This document shows positions 26,449-34,538 of a DNA stretch of 64,000 bases, piece by piece. Origin of the DNA: an uncultured Treponema sp. (GTDB taxonomy: Bacteria > Spirochaetota > Spirochaetia > Treponematales > Treponemataceae); the NCBI GenBank assembly GCA_946615905.1, contig CAMOIE010000011.1, positions 39,993 through 103,992 on the forward strand. The letters run 5' to 3'. The notes beneath the pieces were generated by a model, which worked only from the letters and a program-made list of their open reading frames with translations, was not told where the DNA came from and did not search any database. Positions within the stretch are counted from its first letter, which is position 1; the number at the start of each line of letters is the position of its first letter. Position numbers and translations under genes: made by a program.

Positions 26449-27543
26449 ATGAATAATCCGTTTAATCCCAGTTTTGGAAAAGTTCCTCCCATCTACATAG
26501 ACCGTACAGAGCTTATTGAAAATTTGGTGGAAGAGCTTAAAAACCCCGACAGCCCCTACCAGACTACATTAGTCTATGGACAGAGGGGAAGCGGAAAAAC
26601 TTCATTCATTTCGGCTCTTAGCCATGAAATTGAAAGCAACAACGACTATATAATCTTGAATATTCCATCGACAGGAAATGTTTTACGCTCGTATGTTCAG
26701 GGGATTTACTCTAAGACATCCAAGGCTGTTCAAAAAACTTTGGATTCCTTGGACGGGATTTCTGTCTCTATCTTTGGTGTTCAAGTTGAGTACAACAAGA
26801 AAGATAATGAGCAGATAAATTATCAGCTAGTTCTGGAAAAAATCCTCAAAAAACTTTCTGAAAAGAACATTACGGTAATTGTCGTTATAGATGAGGTAAA
26901 GGCTTCGGCTGAATTTCGGGAATTTATTTCAATATATCAGATTCTTCTCAGTCAGAACCTGCCTGTCCGTTTAATTTTGGCAGGGCTTCCTCAAAACGTG
27001 TCGGAACTTCAAAATGACAATCAGCTTACCTTTTTGCTGCGTGCCCCCCGTATAACGCTGACTTCTTTAGACAGCTCTAATGTGCGTTTCAATTATAAAA
27101 AGGCTTTTGAGAATGCTGGCAGAACTATTGAGGACAAGGCATTGGACAAAATGACAAAGGCTTCCGGCGGCTATGCCTATGCCTTTCAACTTATGGGCTG
27201 GCTCGTATGGAAAAATACTACAAATACGGTTACAGAAAAAGATGTTAATGCTGTTCTTGATGAATATAAGATGCTTTTGTTTCGCAATGCGTATATAAAA
27301 ATTTCTGAGAACTTCTCTCAAATGGATAAGATTTTTGTAACTACAATGGCAAAAAGCCCTAATTCAACCTCAATGAAAAAATTAGTTGAGGCAACTGGAA
27401 AGTCAAATGCTTATCTATCCAATTACAGAGCTAGACTTTTGGACTCCCAAGTTATTGTACAGACTTCCTATGGCTATATTGGATTCAGCCTTCCGTTTTT
27501 CCGAGAATTTGTGAACGAACGAATGGCCCCGGAATTTGAGTGA
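26449..27543 (+). CDS. AAA ATPase with C-terminal winged-helix-like region
   Basis: The ATG at 26449 is chosen because GGAGA ends six bases upstream; the in-frame ATG at 26428 lies in the repeat array and has no ribosome binding site. The 364-residue protein has Walker A GQRGSGKT at 44-51 and Walker B VIVVIDEV near 143-150, followed by a sensor-like LILAGLP. The lid region is followed by a C-terminal helical domain (about 285-355) with the shape of a winged helix ('SMKKLVEATGKSNAYLSNY'). The layout resembles AAA_16/Orc1-Cdc6-like ATPases of mobile elements. It stands alone behind a promoter with repeated sites, so autoregulation or repeat binding is plausible. Its exact role is unknown. Confidence 0.75.
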   Translation: MNNPFNPSFGKVPPIYIDRTELIENLVEELKNPDSPYQTTLVYGQRGSGKTSFISALSHEIESNNDYIILNIPSTGNVLRSYVQGIYSKTSKAVQKTLDSLDGISVSIFGVQVEYNKKDNEQINYQLVLEKILKKLSEKNITVIVVIDEVKASAEFREFISIYQILLSQNLPVRLILAGLPQNVSELQNDNQLTFLLRAPRITLTSLDSSNVRFNYKKAFENAGRTIEDKALDKMTKASGGYAYAFQLMGWLVWKNTTNTVTEKDVNAVLDEYKMLLFRNAYIKISENFSQMDKIFVTTMAKSPNSTSMKKLVEATGKSNAYLSNYRARLLDSQVIVQTSYGYIGFSLPFFREFVNERMAPEFE

Positions 27544-27592
27544 GATTTTCAAATTTTCACAAAGCATATTTTCGCAAAGTATACTTATCGAA

Positions 27593-27680
27593 CTTACCCA
27601 CAACTTTCCCACCGCTTAACAGATTTCCGTGCGTTTCTCTAGGCGCACTCCAATCTTACGGTGGAAAAGTTATGGATAAG
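27593..27680. repeat. 22-bp imperfect inverted repeat with inner hairpin
   Basis: The arms 27593-27614 (starting CTTACCCACAACTTT) and 27659-27680 (ending GTTATGGATAAG) match at 19 of 22 positions. Inside is a second hairpin, GTGCG (27629-27633) and CGCAC (27644-27648). The 88-bp nested fold resembles the size and shape of an attC or oriT hairpin, but I see no classical attC core sequence. Confidence 0.55.
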
Positions 27681-27872
27681 AGAAATGTATACATTTATAT
27701 ATAAATTGTATATAAAAATGCAATAAGAGTTTTTAATGATTCACAAGGATTTCGTTTTTCCTCTTTTTCAGCACATCCTCGAATCGGGTCATGAAAGATT
27801 TTAAGTAATACTGTCGCCTTGGTTCGCTAATGTTAAGGTAAAAAATCGAAACAATATTACACAAAATGTGAG

Positions 27873-27919
27873 ATTTTCTGCTCTTATCTATCTATTTTAA
27901 CCACATAAAAGCAGAAAAT
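27873..27919. promoter_or_regulatory. 15-bp inverted repeat, likely operator
   Basis: ATTTTCTGCTCTTAT (27873-27887) and ATAAAAGCAGAAAAT (27905-27919) are inverted with one mismatch and a 17-bp spacer. The right arm ends 2 bp before the -35 box of the next gene, a usual operator position. Confidence 0.5.
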
Positions 27920-27921
27920 AC

Positions 27922-27949
27922 TTGATTATTTGCTTTTATTTTGTATAAT
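27922..27949 (+). promoter_or_regulatory. Promoter with -10 box 6 bp from the ATG
   Basis: TTGATT (27922-27927), a 16-bp spacer and a perfect TATAAT (27944-27949) lie directly before ATG 27956. Transcription would start at or near the ATG, so the message is probably leaderless. No Shine-Dalgarno site is present. Confidence 0.6.
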
Positions 27950-27955
27950 ACAAGT

Positions 27956-29395
27956 ATGTCAAAGGCTTTAATCATCAGTCGCGAATATGAAAAACAGCAG
28001 CTGCAGGATTGTTGTGAATCAAAGGAATCTCAACTTGTAATAGTATACGGTCGGCGGAGAGTCGGCAAAAGCTTTCTAATCAATCAGTTTTTCGATGACA
28101 GATTTGATTTTAAGCTTGTAGGAGATTACAGACTCACAAAAGAAGAACAGTTGTATAACTTTTATGATGAGCTTAAGCGACAGTCAGGGAAAAATATTGA
28201 TGTTCCTAAAACATGGCGTGAAGCTTTTTTTCTTCTCCGTGACTATCTTGATGAATTCAAAGATGACAAAAAGCATATTGTTTTCTTTGATGAAATGCCG
28301 TGGCTGGATAACCAGAAATCAGGATTTGCACAGGCTTTTGAATATTTCTGGAACAGTTTTGGAGCGGCAAAAAATAACCTTATGCTCATTGTATGTGGCT
28401 CCGCAACTTCCTGGCTTGTTCAAAATTTTGACCACAATAAAGGGGGGCTTTTCAACCGCCAGAACTGCCGTATTTATCTGGAAGCATTTAATCTTTATGA
28501 AACAGAAAAATTTTTGACTGAAAAGAAGGGTATTGAGTGGTCTCGTCATGATATTTGTGAATGTTATATGATTCTTGGGGGAATCCCATATTATCTTAAT
28601 ATGCTATCTAAAAATATGAGTCCAAGCCAAAATATAGATAATCTGTTCTTTAAAAAAAGAGGTGATCTTTGGGATGAATTTGACAGTCTTTACAAGACTC
28701 TTTTTTCTAAGAGCGAAAATTATGTAAAGATTGTGGAAGCTTTATTTAATAAGAAAATAGGCCTTAACAAAACGGAACTTTTAGAAGAGACTCTGCTTGC
28801 AAATAATTCGGCATTTACGACAATGCTTAAAAACCTGGAAGACTCCGGATTTGTCAGAACATACAGATATTTTGGAAATAAAAAACGCGGAACCTTTTAC
28901 CAGCTGTCTGATTATTTTACTATGTTTTATTTGAAATACGTGAAAGAAAATTATGGGAAAGACGAAGAATTCTGGACTCATCATCTGGATAATCCTTCAA
29001 GAAGAGTCTGGGCAGGATTGACTTTTGAACAACTTTGCAAGGATCACATTAAGCAGATAAAGAAGAAGCTTTCAATCGGAGGAATATCTTCAGAAGTATC
29101 TGCATGGAGTACTACAGCGACAGAAGACCATGACGGTGCACAAATCGATTTACTCATCGACCGCAGGGACAGAATCATCAATGTCTGTGAAATGAAATTT
29201 TCAGAAAATGTATTTGAGATCAATAAAGAATATGACGAAAATTTGCGAAACAAAATCAGCATATTCAAAGAAGTCTCTAAAACTAACAAGGCTGTTCAGT
29301 TGGTTATGGTTACGACAAACGGAATTAAGAAAAATATGTATTCATCCCGTGTCCAGAACGAAGTTACAATGAATGACTTGTTTGAAAAGGTGTAA
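27956..29395 (+). CDS. AAA ATPase of the archaeal-type ATPase / DUF234 family
   Basis: The 479-residue product starts MSKALIISRE. Walker A YGRRRVGKS at 31-39 has the Arg-rich form typical of the archaeal-type ATPase family, and HIVFFDEMPWLD near 105-116 is Walker B. A helical and winged-helix middle follows, and the C-terminal third contains GAQIDLLIDRRD...ICEMKFS, the D-x(n)-E-x-K core of a PD-(D/E)XK nuclease-like DUF234 domain. The family is widespread in anaerobes and archaea and often multicopy, with no settled function. A TTG at 27941 could extend the frame but lies inside the -10 region. Translation probably uses a leaderless mRNA. Confidence 0.8.
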   Translation: MSKALIISREYEKQQLQDCCESKESQLVIVYGRRRVGKSFLINQFFDDRFDFKLVGDYRLTKEEQLYNFYDELKRQSGKNIDVPKTWREAFFLLRDYLDEFKDDKKHIVFFDEMPWLDNQKSGFAQAFEYFWNSFGAAKNNLMLIVCGSATSWLVQNFDHNKGGLFNRQNCRIYLEAFNLYETEKFLTEKKGIEWSRHDICECYMILGGIPYYLNMLSKNMSPSQNIDNLFFKKRGDLWDEFDSLYKTLFSKSENYVKIVEALFNKKIGLNKTELLEETLLANNSAFTTMLKNLEDSGFVRTYRYFGNKKRGTFYQLSDYFTMFYLKYVKENYGKDEEFWTHHLDNPSRRVWAGLTFEQLCKDHIKQIKKKLSIGGISSEVSAWSTTATEDHDGAQIDLLIDRRDRIINVCEMKFSENVFEINKEYDENLRNKISIFKEVSKTNKAVQLVMVTTNGIKKNMYSSRVQNEVTMNDLFEKV

Positions 29396-29436
29396 AACGG
29401 TCATATCGTGCCTACTGTAGGCAATTCTTTAAAATA

Positions 29437-29467
29437 TTTTCCACATAAGACGATGTTATGTGGAAAA
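29437..29467. repeat. Inverted repeat with 7-bp spacer, possible recombinase core site (copy 1)
   Basis: TTTTCCACATAA (29437-29448) and TTATGTGGAAAA (29456-29467) are perfect 12-bp inverted repeats around GACGATG. A third half-site, CCACATAA, is at 29482-29489. Tyrosine recombinases bind this kind of paired arm around a 6-8 bp overlap. The same arrangement occurs before the second recombinase gene (61532-61554). An operator for the recombinase is the alternative. Confidence 0.6.
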
Positions 29468-30573
29468 TATTTCAGATTTATCCACATAACATCCGATAAT
29501 CTATTATATGGCAGAAAACTCACCACAAAATATAAACATTTCCTCCGAAGCCCTGCAAGCGTTCATTCAGCAACAGTCCGACAAGGCGTCCGACTTTTCA
29601 AACATGACCGCACAGGAATTCCTTGCGCGGTTTCAGAATTATGCGGAACAGGAGCGCCAGGAGACTTTCAATAGGAAGATAAAGCTCTCAAAAGTCGAAT
29701 ATGACGGCGAGAAGGACTTATTTCTACAGTCATTTGAAAGCCAGGACACGCGCGACGCTTACTGCCGCTCAATAAATTTTGCCGAAAGTTATGCGGAAAT
29801 ATTGGATAAATCAATTCTAGAATTCACGCCCGCCGAAGCCGATGATTTCATCTACAGCCAGAAAGAACGCTCTCCGGCATCAGTCAGGCGGGATGTCGCG
29901 GCTGTTTCGTCATTCTTCACGTTCTTGGAACGTCGTCATAAGGGAATTTCAAATCCGTTCCGGGGAACGCGTGCTCGCCCAAAGAAAAAAGGAGTTCGCC
30001 CAGAGGCATTCCCCACGACGGAAGAGGTCGAATACATCATTTCGCACTTAAAAGATGATAAGCTTTCTCTGGTTGTATACATTATTGCACACCGAGGACT
30101 TCGTGTGGGGGCTTTTCAAGGGCTTTCAGTCAGAGGAGAAGCCTTTAAGACAATCAGCAAGGGCAAGGAATGCAAGGGAACTTTCAGCCCGGAAATCATC
30201 GAAAAAATCAAGGCTCTGAACCTTCCGCTCAACGCGCCGTTTGCAGACATCGACACGGTGAGCCTGAAGTCGAAAATCAAGTATGAGGTGGAAAAAATGT
30301 ACCTTGCGGGAGAAATCAAAGCACCCTACTCCGCCCACGACTTCCGCCACTACTACGCCGCCACCGAATACGAGAAAGACCACGACATCTACCGCGTGTC
30401 AAAGTTGCTTAACCACGCGAGCATCGCCGTCACGGAAACTTACCTCAAGAGCATCAATGTGATTGTCTAACAAACTTTTTCCATTAATTCCTATACTTAC
30501 CTAAAGTCGCAGGTTTTAAGGAGTATTTATGGGATATTGCAATTTTCGGATTCTTGCGGACGGAATAAGTTTC
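29441..30573 (+). repeat. Direct repeat, copy 1 (recombinase module)
   Basis: This stretch matches 61532-62665: the inverted repeat, the recombinase gene, the 58-bp gap and the first 15 codons of the next gene. The matching ends at about 30573, where symporter sequence begins. Confidence 0.8.
29508..30470 (+). CDS. Tyrosine recombinase (integrase), copy 1
   Basis: The 320-residue protein has the XerC/D-like two-domain plan: an N-terminal SAM-like DNA-binding domain (about 65-145) and a catalytic domain (about 165-315). All catalytic residues are visible: R199 in AHRGLRVG, K218/K220 in the beta hairpin, H277 and R280 in HDFRH, H303 in LLNHAS, and Y312. A Gln-rich N-terminal tail of about 60 residues is unusual for Xer proteins. 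A GATAAT box (29495-29500) lies 7 bp before the ATG and no Shine-Dalgarno is seen, so the message may be leaderless. The protein differs from copy 2 at about 19 positions by eye. It lacks the insertion typical of integron integrases. Confidence 0.88.
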   Translation: MAENSPQNINISSEALQAFIQQQSDKASDFSNMTAQEFLARFQNYAEQERQETFNRKIKLSKVEYDGEKDLFLQSFESQDTRDAYCRSINFAESYAEILDKSILEFTPAEADDFIYSQKERSPASVRRDVAAVSSFFTFLERRHKGISNPFRGTRARPKKKGVRPEAFPTTEEVEYIISHLKDDKLSLVVYIIAHRGLRVGAFQGLSVRGEAFKTISKGKECKGTFSPEIIEKIKALNLPLNAPFADIDTVSLKSKIKYEVEKMYLAGEIKAPYSAHDFRHYYAATEYEKDHDIYRVSKLLNHASIAVTETYLKSINVIV

Positions 30574-30645
30574 GCAAGAATCGCCAGCACCGACACGAGC
30601 GGAAGCACTTTTGCCGCCGCCTCGGTCACGCGCCTGAAAAAGTGA
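30529..30645 (+). pseudogene. Truncated 5' end of the gene that follows the recombinase
   Basis: ATG 30529 has the same ribosome binding site (AAGGAG) and the same 58-bp distance to the recombinase stop as the intact gene at 62621. The first 15 codons match that gene (M-x-YCNF-x-ILADGISF). From about 30574 the frame runs into antisense symporter DNA and stops at 30643-30645. It is a remnant cut by the rearrangement at the element/chromosome junction. Confidence 0.75.
30549..30582. repeat. 10-bp inverted repeat spanning the element/chromosome junction
   Basis: GATTCTTGCG (30549-30558) and CGCAAGAATC (30573-30582) are perfect inverted repeats. The left arm belongs to the element gene and the right arm to the symporter gene, so the junction falls in or beside the 14-bp loop. 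Confidence 0.6.
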
Positions 30646-31255
30646 TTGATGAAAAGCCCCAGCACAACGGGAACAAGCACGACTTTTATGATAGAAAGAA
30701 ACATCGCAAGCATATCCACATTGACGACCGCGCCCGCATACAGTTTGGTGAGGAGCGGCGTTAAAAACGGCGCGGCAATCGTGGAACACGCCGTCATGCC
30801 GACCGAGAGCGCAACATCGCCGCCCGCAAGAAAACTCATCACATTGGAAGAAGTGCCACCAGGGCAAGTGCCGACCAAAATCACGCCGATTGCGACTTCC
30901 GGCGGCAGATGAAACACGCCGCACAACGCCCACGCCACGAAGGGCATTATCAGAAATTGCGCACAAAATCCGAGCGCGACATCTTTGGGGCGGGTAAACA
31001 CGATTTTAAAGTCCGCAAACGAAAGCGTAAGCCCCATGCCGAACATCACAATCATAAGAAGCGTGTTCACATAACTCGTCTTGAACACGTGCGACACGGG
31101 CGCGGGGAACAATAAGCCTATCGCCGTCGCAAGCACCGTGAGAACCGCCATGTATTTTCCCGCAAGGGAACTGATTTTTTCAAAAAAGTGCATTTTTCTT
31201 TTCCTTATTGCTCGCGAAACGGGCGGTGCGATGTAATGTCCTGAACTACCACGCT

Positions 31256-31924
31256 TTACAAATGCCCCCGCCGCAAATATTCTGCCGAAACGGGAAAGTC
31301 AAAATACACATCGGGGAACGGTTCGTCTCTGAGCGTAAAATGCCACCACTCGCAGTCAATCGGGGCAAAGCCGTTTTGCGTCATCGCGTTTTGGAGCGTC
31401 ATGCGGTTGGCAAATTGCTCTTCGGTGATGTCTTTGTAATCGGGATGCGATTTTTCGCTGAACAGGTCGAACGGACTTCCCATATCGACTTCCCGCCCTG
31501 TCTGCATATCCAAAAGCGTGAGGTCAATCGTGCTTCCGCGCGAGTGGCTGGATTTTTTTGCGATGTAGCCTTTGGCAAAAAGTTCCTGCTTTTCCAAGTC
31601 CGGGTAAAAATACGGCTTCATGCGGATGTCGGTGTCTTCCAAGCCCCAGAGCACAAAATGCTTTACGGCTGTTGCGGGGCGGTATGCATCGAACACTTTT
31701 AGACGATAGCCCTGTACGTTCAGTTGGTTCGCCACGGTTTTTAGCGCGCGGGCGGCTTCTTTGGTGAGGAGCGCAACGGGTTCTTCGTAGCCGTCAATCC
31801 GCTCGCCCACAAAATTGTACGTGGAATGATAGCGGATTTCCTGCACGATGCCCGGAACATAGTCGGCAAGCACCACAAAATCGGAGGAGTCCATCGTGAT
31901 TTTATTCTGGAAGTCGGGTTGCAT
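31256..31924 (-). CDS. D-alanyl-D-alanine dipeptidase, VanX/DdpX type
   Basis: The 222-residue protein has the peptidase M15D zinc motifs: SSHSRGSTID (S-x-H-x2-G-x3-D) and the C-terminal E-x-x-H in CEWWHF, plus the VFDAYRPATAV segment with the catalytic Arg. The family cleaves D-Ala-D-Ala, either to recycle cell-wall dipeptide or, in glycopeptide-resistance clusters, to remove it. No signal peptide is visible, so it is probably cytoplasmic. It lies 39 bp after the VanY-type frame and is probably co-transcribed with it. No VanH or VanA ligase is nearby, so a resistance cluster is unlikely. AAGGA precedes the ATG. Confidence 0.85.
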   Translation of the reverse strand: MQPDFQNKITMDSSDFVVLADYVPGIVQEIRYHSTYNFVGERIDGYEEPVALLTKEAARALKTVANQLNVQGYRLKVFDAYRPATAVKHFVLWGLEDTDIRMKPYFYPDLEKQELFAKGYIAKKSSHSRGSTIDLTLLDMQTGREVDMGSPFDLFSEKSHPDYKDITEEQFANRMTLQNAMTQNGFAPIDCEWWHFTLRDEPFPDVYFDFPVSAEYLRRGHL

Positions 31925-31963
31925 TATTCATTTCCTTGCATTTTTTGAAAACCTCGTTGGAAA

Positions 31964-32428
31964 TTACTGAGATACAGAATCCACTGCACCCAGATATTCT
32001 TCAAACGTAATGCCTTTCTGCATGATTTCACGTGCGATTTTCGCATCATCAAGATAGCGGATGTGCCACGGCTCGTAACTATAGCCGGTGATTGACTCTT
32101 TGCCCTCAAGATAGCGCAGGATAAATCCATAGTCGGCGAGGTGTGCATGGATTTTCGCCCAGATTTCGGAGTGCTGCACAAGGTCTTCGTTTTGAGTGAT
32201 GTCTTTTCCGTCAACAATCAGATACAAGTCAAGCGCAAGCCCTGTATGATGCTCTGAAACGCCGGGCTTTGCGACTATGCTTTTAGCATATTCCTCGCCG
32301 TATTTTTCGGTAAAATCATTCATAATCCGGATTTGCTCGGCGACGCTCCGGCGGGCGGAATCAAGGTCTACAAAAACGCCTTCTTTTTCGAGCGCGGCTT
32401 TGAGTTTGAGGTAGGCATCGTAGGCTTT
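31964..32428 (-). pseudogene. VanY-type D,D-carboxypeptidase part, frame-shifted from the upstream dehydratase frame
   Basis: From 32428 the frame reads on as AYDAYLKLKAALE..., with the M15B zinc signature SEHHTGLALD and YEPWHIRYL. These are the D,D-carboxypeptidase core residues. The missing N-terminal VanY sequence (ALVNKTHPLP...) is encoded upstream in the -1-shifted frame of the prephenate dehydratase gene. The shift falls at a run of five A's (32426-32430, - strand sequence GAG-AAAAA-GCC). One extra A, or -1 slippage, would join them into a single 495-residue protein. An in-frame ATG at 32323 could give a 119-residue fragment containing the catalytic residues, but it has no ribosome binding site. 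Confidence 0.75.
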
Positions 32429-33450
32429 TTCTCAACTTCAACATCGTCTCCCACCGTGTTGGTAACATGCACGGTCGCAAGTTTCCCTTCCCAGCCGTCG
32501 GGAAGCGGATGCGTCTTGTTCACCAGCGCCATATAGTCGATGCCGGCCGTTGCGGGGTCCTTTTCTTTTACATCAAAGCAGCCGTAAAACCGCGCGTTTT
32601 CAAATCTTTTGAGGAGCGAAATCTGCTTCTTTGTTATGCCTTTTGAATTTTTCACCTCAATCACAAAATAATACCGCCCGATATGGCTTCCCTGCGGTCT
32701 GTCATGCAGGCTCACAATTTCAAGACCGCTTTTGTGGATTTTACCGATTGCAAGGGGAATTTCTCCCACTTCCCGTTCTAGCACAATCACCGCATTTTTA
32801 AGCGACGGCCTTAAGTTTTCTTTTTTTGAAAGAACGTAAAAGCGCGTTTTGTTCGCAGTGCTAATCTGGACATTTTCCGCAAGGATTGTAAGCCCGTACA
32901 GCCGTGCCGCACCCGAAGAAGCGACTGCTGCAATAGAAGTGTCTTTTTGCTCGGAAACATACCGCGCGGCAGCGGCGGTGCTCGGCATTTCAAGCGTCCT
33001 TGCGTTCGGAAGATGTTCCTTTCGCCATGTTTCCGACTGCGAAAGCCCCTGCGCATGGGAGCAAACCGTCGTAATCGCTTCAAGCGTTGCGCCGCTCACG
33101 CCCATGAGCGTCTGGCTAATTGGAAGCATGATTTCGCCTACGACAAAAACATCTTTGGAGCGAATCAGTGCGTCCACATAATTTGTAACCGCTCCGCCAA
33201 TCGTATTTTCCTGCGGAATCACGGCAAAATCAGAGCTGCCCGAAACCACGTCCGCGATAGCCGCATCCACGGTTTTCTTTGCCGTAAGATTCGCGTTTCC
33301 GCCGAAGAAGTTCAGCGTCGCTTCTTCCGTGTACGTTCCCTCCGGTCCCAAAAAACTCACCGTTGAATTTTCGCCACTAGGATTGCACCATGCCGCGCAC
33401 AGGGTCAGAAGAAAGAAAGTTGCAAATACAGATAGAATTTTGTTTTTCAT
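32368..33450 (-). CDS. Exported prephenate dehydratase-like protein running into a VanY domain
   Basis: The first 22 residues are a signal peptide ending ...LCAAWC, possibly a spirochaetal lipobox. Residues about 29-210 match a PheA-type prephenate dehydratase (FLGPEGTYTEEA near the start, IPQENTIGGAV at 78-88 and the catalytic TRF at 202-204). Residues about 218-292 match an ACT-like regulatory domain. After about 300, DYMALVNKTHPLPDGW is the start of a VanY-type peptidase, so the gene is a fusion. The frame is lost at codon 341 (AAA) and the last 19 residues before the stop are out of frame. Prephenate dehydratase is normally cytoplasmic; export and fusion to a wall peptidase are unusual. 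SD AAGGAA precedes the ATG. Confidence 0.75.
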   Translation of the reverse strand: MKNKILSVFATFFLLTLCAAWCNPSGENSTVSFLGPEGTYTEEATLNFFGGNANLTAKKTVDAAIADVVSGSSDFAVIPQENTIGGAVTNYVDALIRSKDVFVVGEIMLPISQTLMGVSGATLEAITTVCSHAQGLSQSETWRKEHLPNARTLEMPSTAAAARYVSEQKDTSIAAVASSGAARLYGLTILAENVQISTANKTRFYVLSKKENLRPSLKNAVIVLEREVGEIPLAIGKIHKSGLEIVSLHDRPQGSHIGRYYFVIEVKNSKGITKKQISLLKRFENARFYGCFDVKEKDPATAGIDYMALVNKTHPLPDGWEGKLATVHVTNTVGDDVEVEKKPTMPTSNSKPRSKKKAFL

Positions 33451-33462
33451 ATAGAAGATTCC

Positions 33463-34509
33463 TTATTTTTTTGACACGCCGTCGCCGTAAATTGTCTTCC
33501 AGTCGTCGCGCATGGAGATAGGAACCCAGCCGGGGTGCGACGCGCAGAGCTGTTTCATTTCTTCCGCTTTCTTTTCGTTGCCGTTTTCGCGCACGGTGTC
33601 GTCACAGCAGAGCATGAATGCAAGCGCCTTGTGCGGATTGTTTGCGACGACGAAGTTTGCCATGCTTGAGTCTCCCGTACTGTTTCCGAACGAAAGCACC
33701 GGCTGCATACCGATTTCCTGCATGATGACCGTCACCTTGTTCATTTTTAGGTTGTTGATTATAAAGTCGTCCGCAAATACCACCTTGTCGCCCTGCTCAA
33801 AGGTAAACGAAATTCCATCTTCTCCATTCTGATTTTGAGATACAAGCAATTCGTCCGAACCGATGACATGATTTATCGGAATGTTCAGGGGAGAGTTATG
33901 CATAATTCCACGCACGATATATCGGAATGTGCCGCTTACGATGTAGACGGTAAAGTCGTTTTGATTAAGGTAGTCCACCACTTGTAGCATAGGACGGTAA
34001 AATCCTTCGCCGCGTTTCATGCCGTTATAGCTAGGCATAGGAAGTTCTTTAAAACGCTGAACATAGTCATTAAATTCAGCGGGCGTGAAGCCATTAAAAC
34101 TGGACATAAGCACTTTGAGGTGGTCTTTTTCAACCAAATTTGGAAATGATGCACCAGTTTCGTTTTGTGTCTTTACTTTAAGCGCGATTTCTTTTTCAAA
34201 GTCTGTCGCACGCTCGCGATAGTCAGGGTCTTCAAGCACGCGGTACTGAAGAAGCATAAAAGAAAAATAGTTCGGGTCGGTCTCGCAAAAGAGCGTTCCG
34301 TCCATATCGAACACTGCAATGCGCTTTTCCACCGGGATATAGTCCGCGCTTCCTTTTTTGGTGACGCTTTCCACGTACTCAACGAGTGCCTTTTTTGCCG
34401 GCGCATCGTCCGTCCAGAGTGAAAGCGCGTTCTGCTTGCAAGAAATGAGTATGACACTCGCCACGAGCGAAAGAGCCATAATCCTAAAAAGATGTTTTTT
34501 TGCGTTCAT
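33463..34509 (-). CDS. HAD-superfamily phosphatase lipoprotein
   Basis: The signal peptide ends VASVILISC, a plausible lipobox, so the 348-residue protein is probably anchored outside the inner membrane. The HAD motifs are visible: DMDGT near 69-73 (nucleophile Asp), SGT near 195 and the acidic GDSSM loop near 285. The general plan, including a helical cap between motifs I and II, resembles phosphoserine-phosphatase-like HAD enzymes. The substrate is unknown. It is 12 bp before the dehydratase gene and has its own AGGGAG site, so the two are probably co-transcribed. Confidence 0.8.
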   Translation of the reverse strand: MNAKKHLFRIMALSLVASVILISCKQNALSLWTDDAPAKKALVEYVESVTKKGSADYIPVEKRIAVFDMDGTLFCETDPNYFSFMLLQYRVLEDPDYRERATDFEKEIALKVKTQNETGASFPNLVEKDHLKVLMSSFNGFTPAEFNDYVQRFKELPMPSYNGMKRGEGFYRPMLQVVDYLNQNDFTVYIVSGTFRYIVRGIMHNSPLNIPINHVIGSDELLVSQNQNGEDGISFTFEQGDKVVFADDFIINNLKMNKVTVIMQEIGMQPVLSFGNSTGDSSMANFVVANNPHKALAFMLCCDDTVRENGNEKKAEEMKQLCASHPGWVPISMRDDWKTIYGDGVSKK

Positions 34510-34538
34510 AGCATTTCTCCCTATTTTTGCTTCTATTT

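Larger units (their letters stand above)
27544..27955. other. Non-coding region with three palindromic structures
   Basis: No convincing gene is seen in these 412 bp, which are AT-rich. Three structures stand out: a large nested stem-loop (27593-27680), an AT-rich near-palindrome around 27690-27715, and a 15-bp inverted repeat beside the next promoter (27873-27919). A lone CCACATAA, the half-site found before both recombinase genes, lies at 27901-27908. The region could carry a terminator, an operator, a transfer origin or a recombination site. Confidence 0.5.
30516..31193 (-). pseudogene. Bile acid:sodium symporter family, 3'-truncated
   Basis: The frame encodes about 205 native residues of a BASS-family transporter: repeated hydrophobic helices, the conserved GTCPGGTSSNV segment (about residues 107-117) and FLITPLL-type helices. 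The last 20 or so residues (after LAILA) are read backwards from element DNA, giving the unrelated tail RIRKLQYPINTP. Family members are usually 300-330 residues with 9-10 helices, so about three helices are missing. The native part spans about 30573-31193. The truncation coincides with the end of the recombinase module and is best read as damage by the insertion or a later rearrangement. Confidence 0.8.

Noticed and set aside
27593..27680. Classical integron attC site
   Set aside because: The fold is attC-like in size, but the expected core-site sequences are not present and the recombinase lacks the integron-integrase insertion.
31256..33450. Glycopeptide-resistance (van) cluster
   Set aside because: Only VanX- and VanY-like peptidases are present; there is no ligase, dehydrogenase or VanRS pair, so a wall-metabolism role is more likely.
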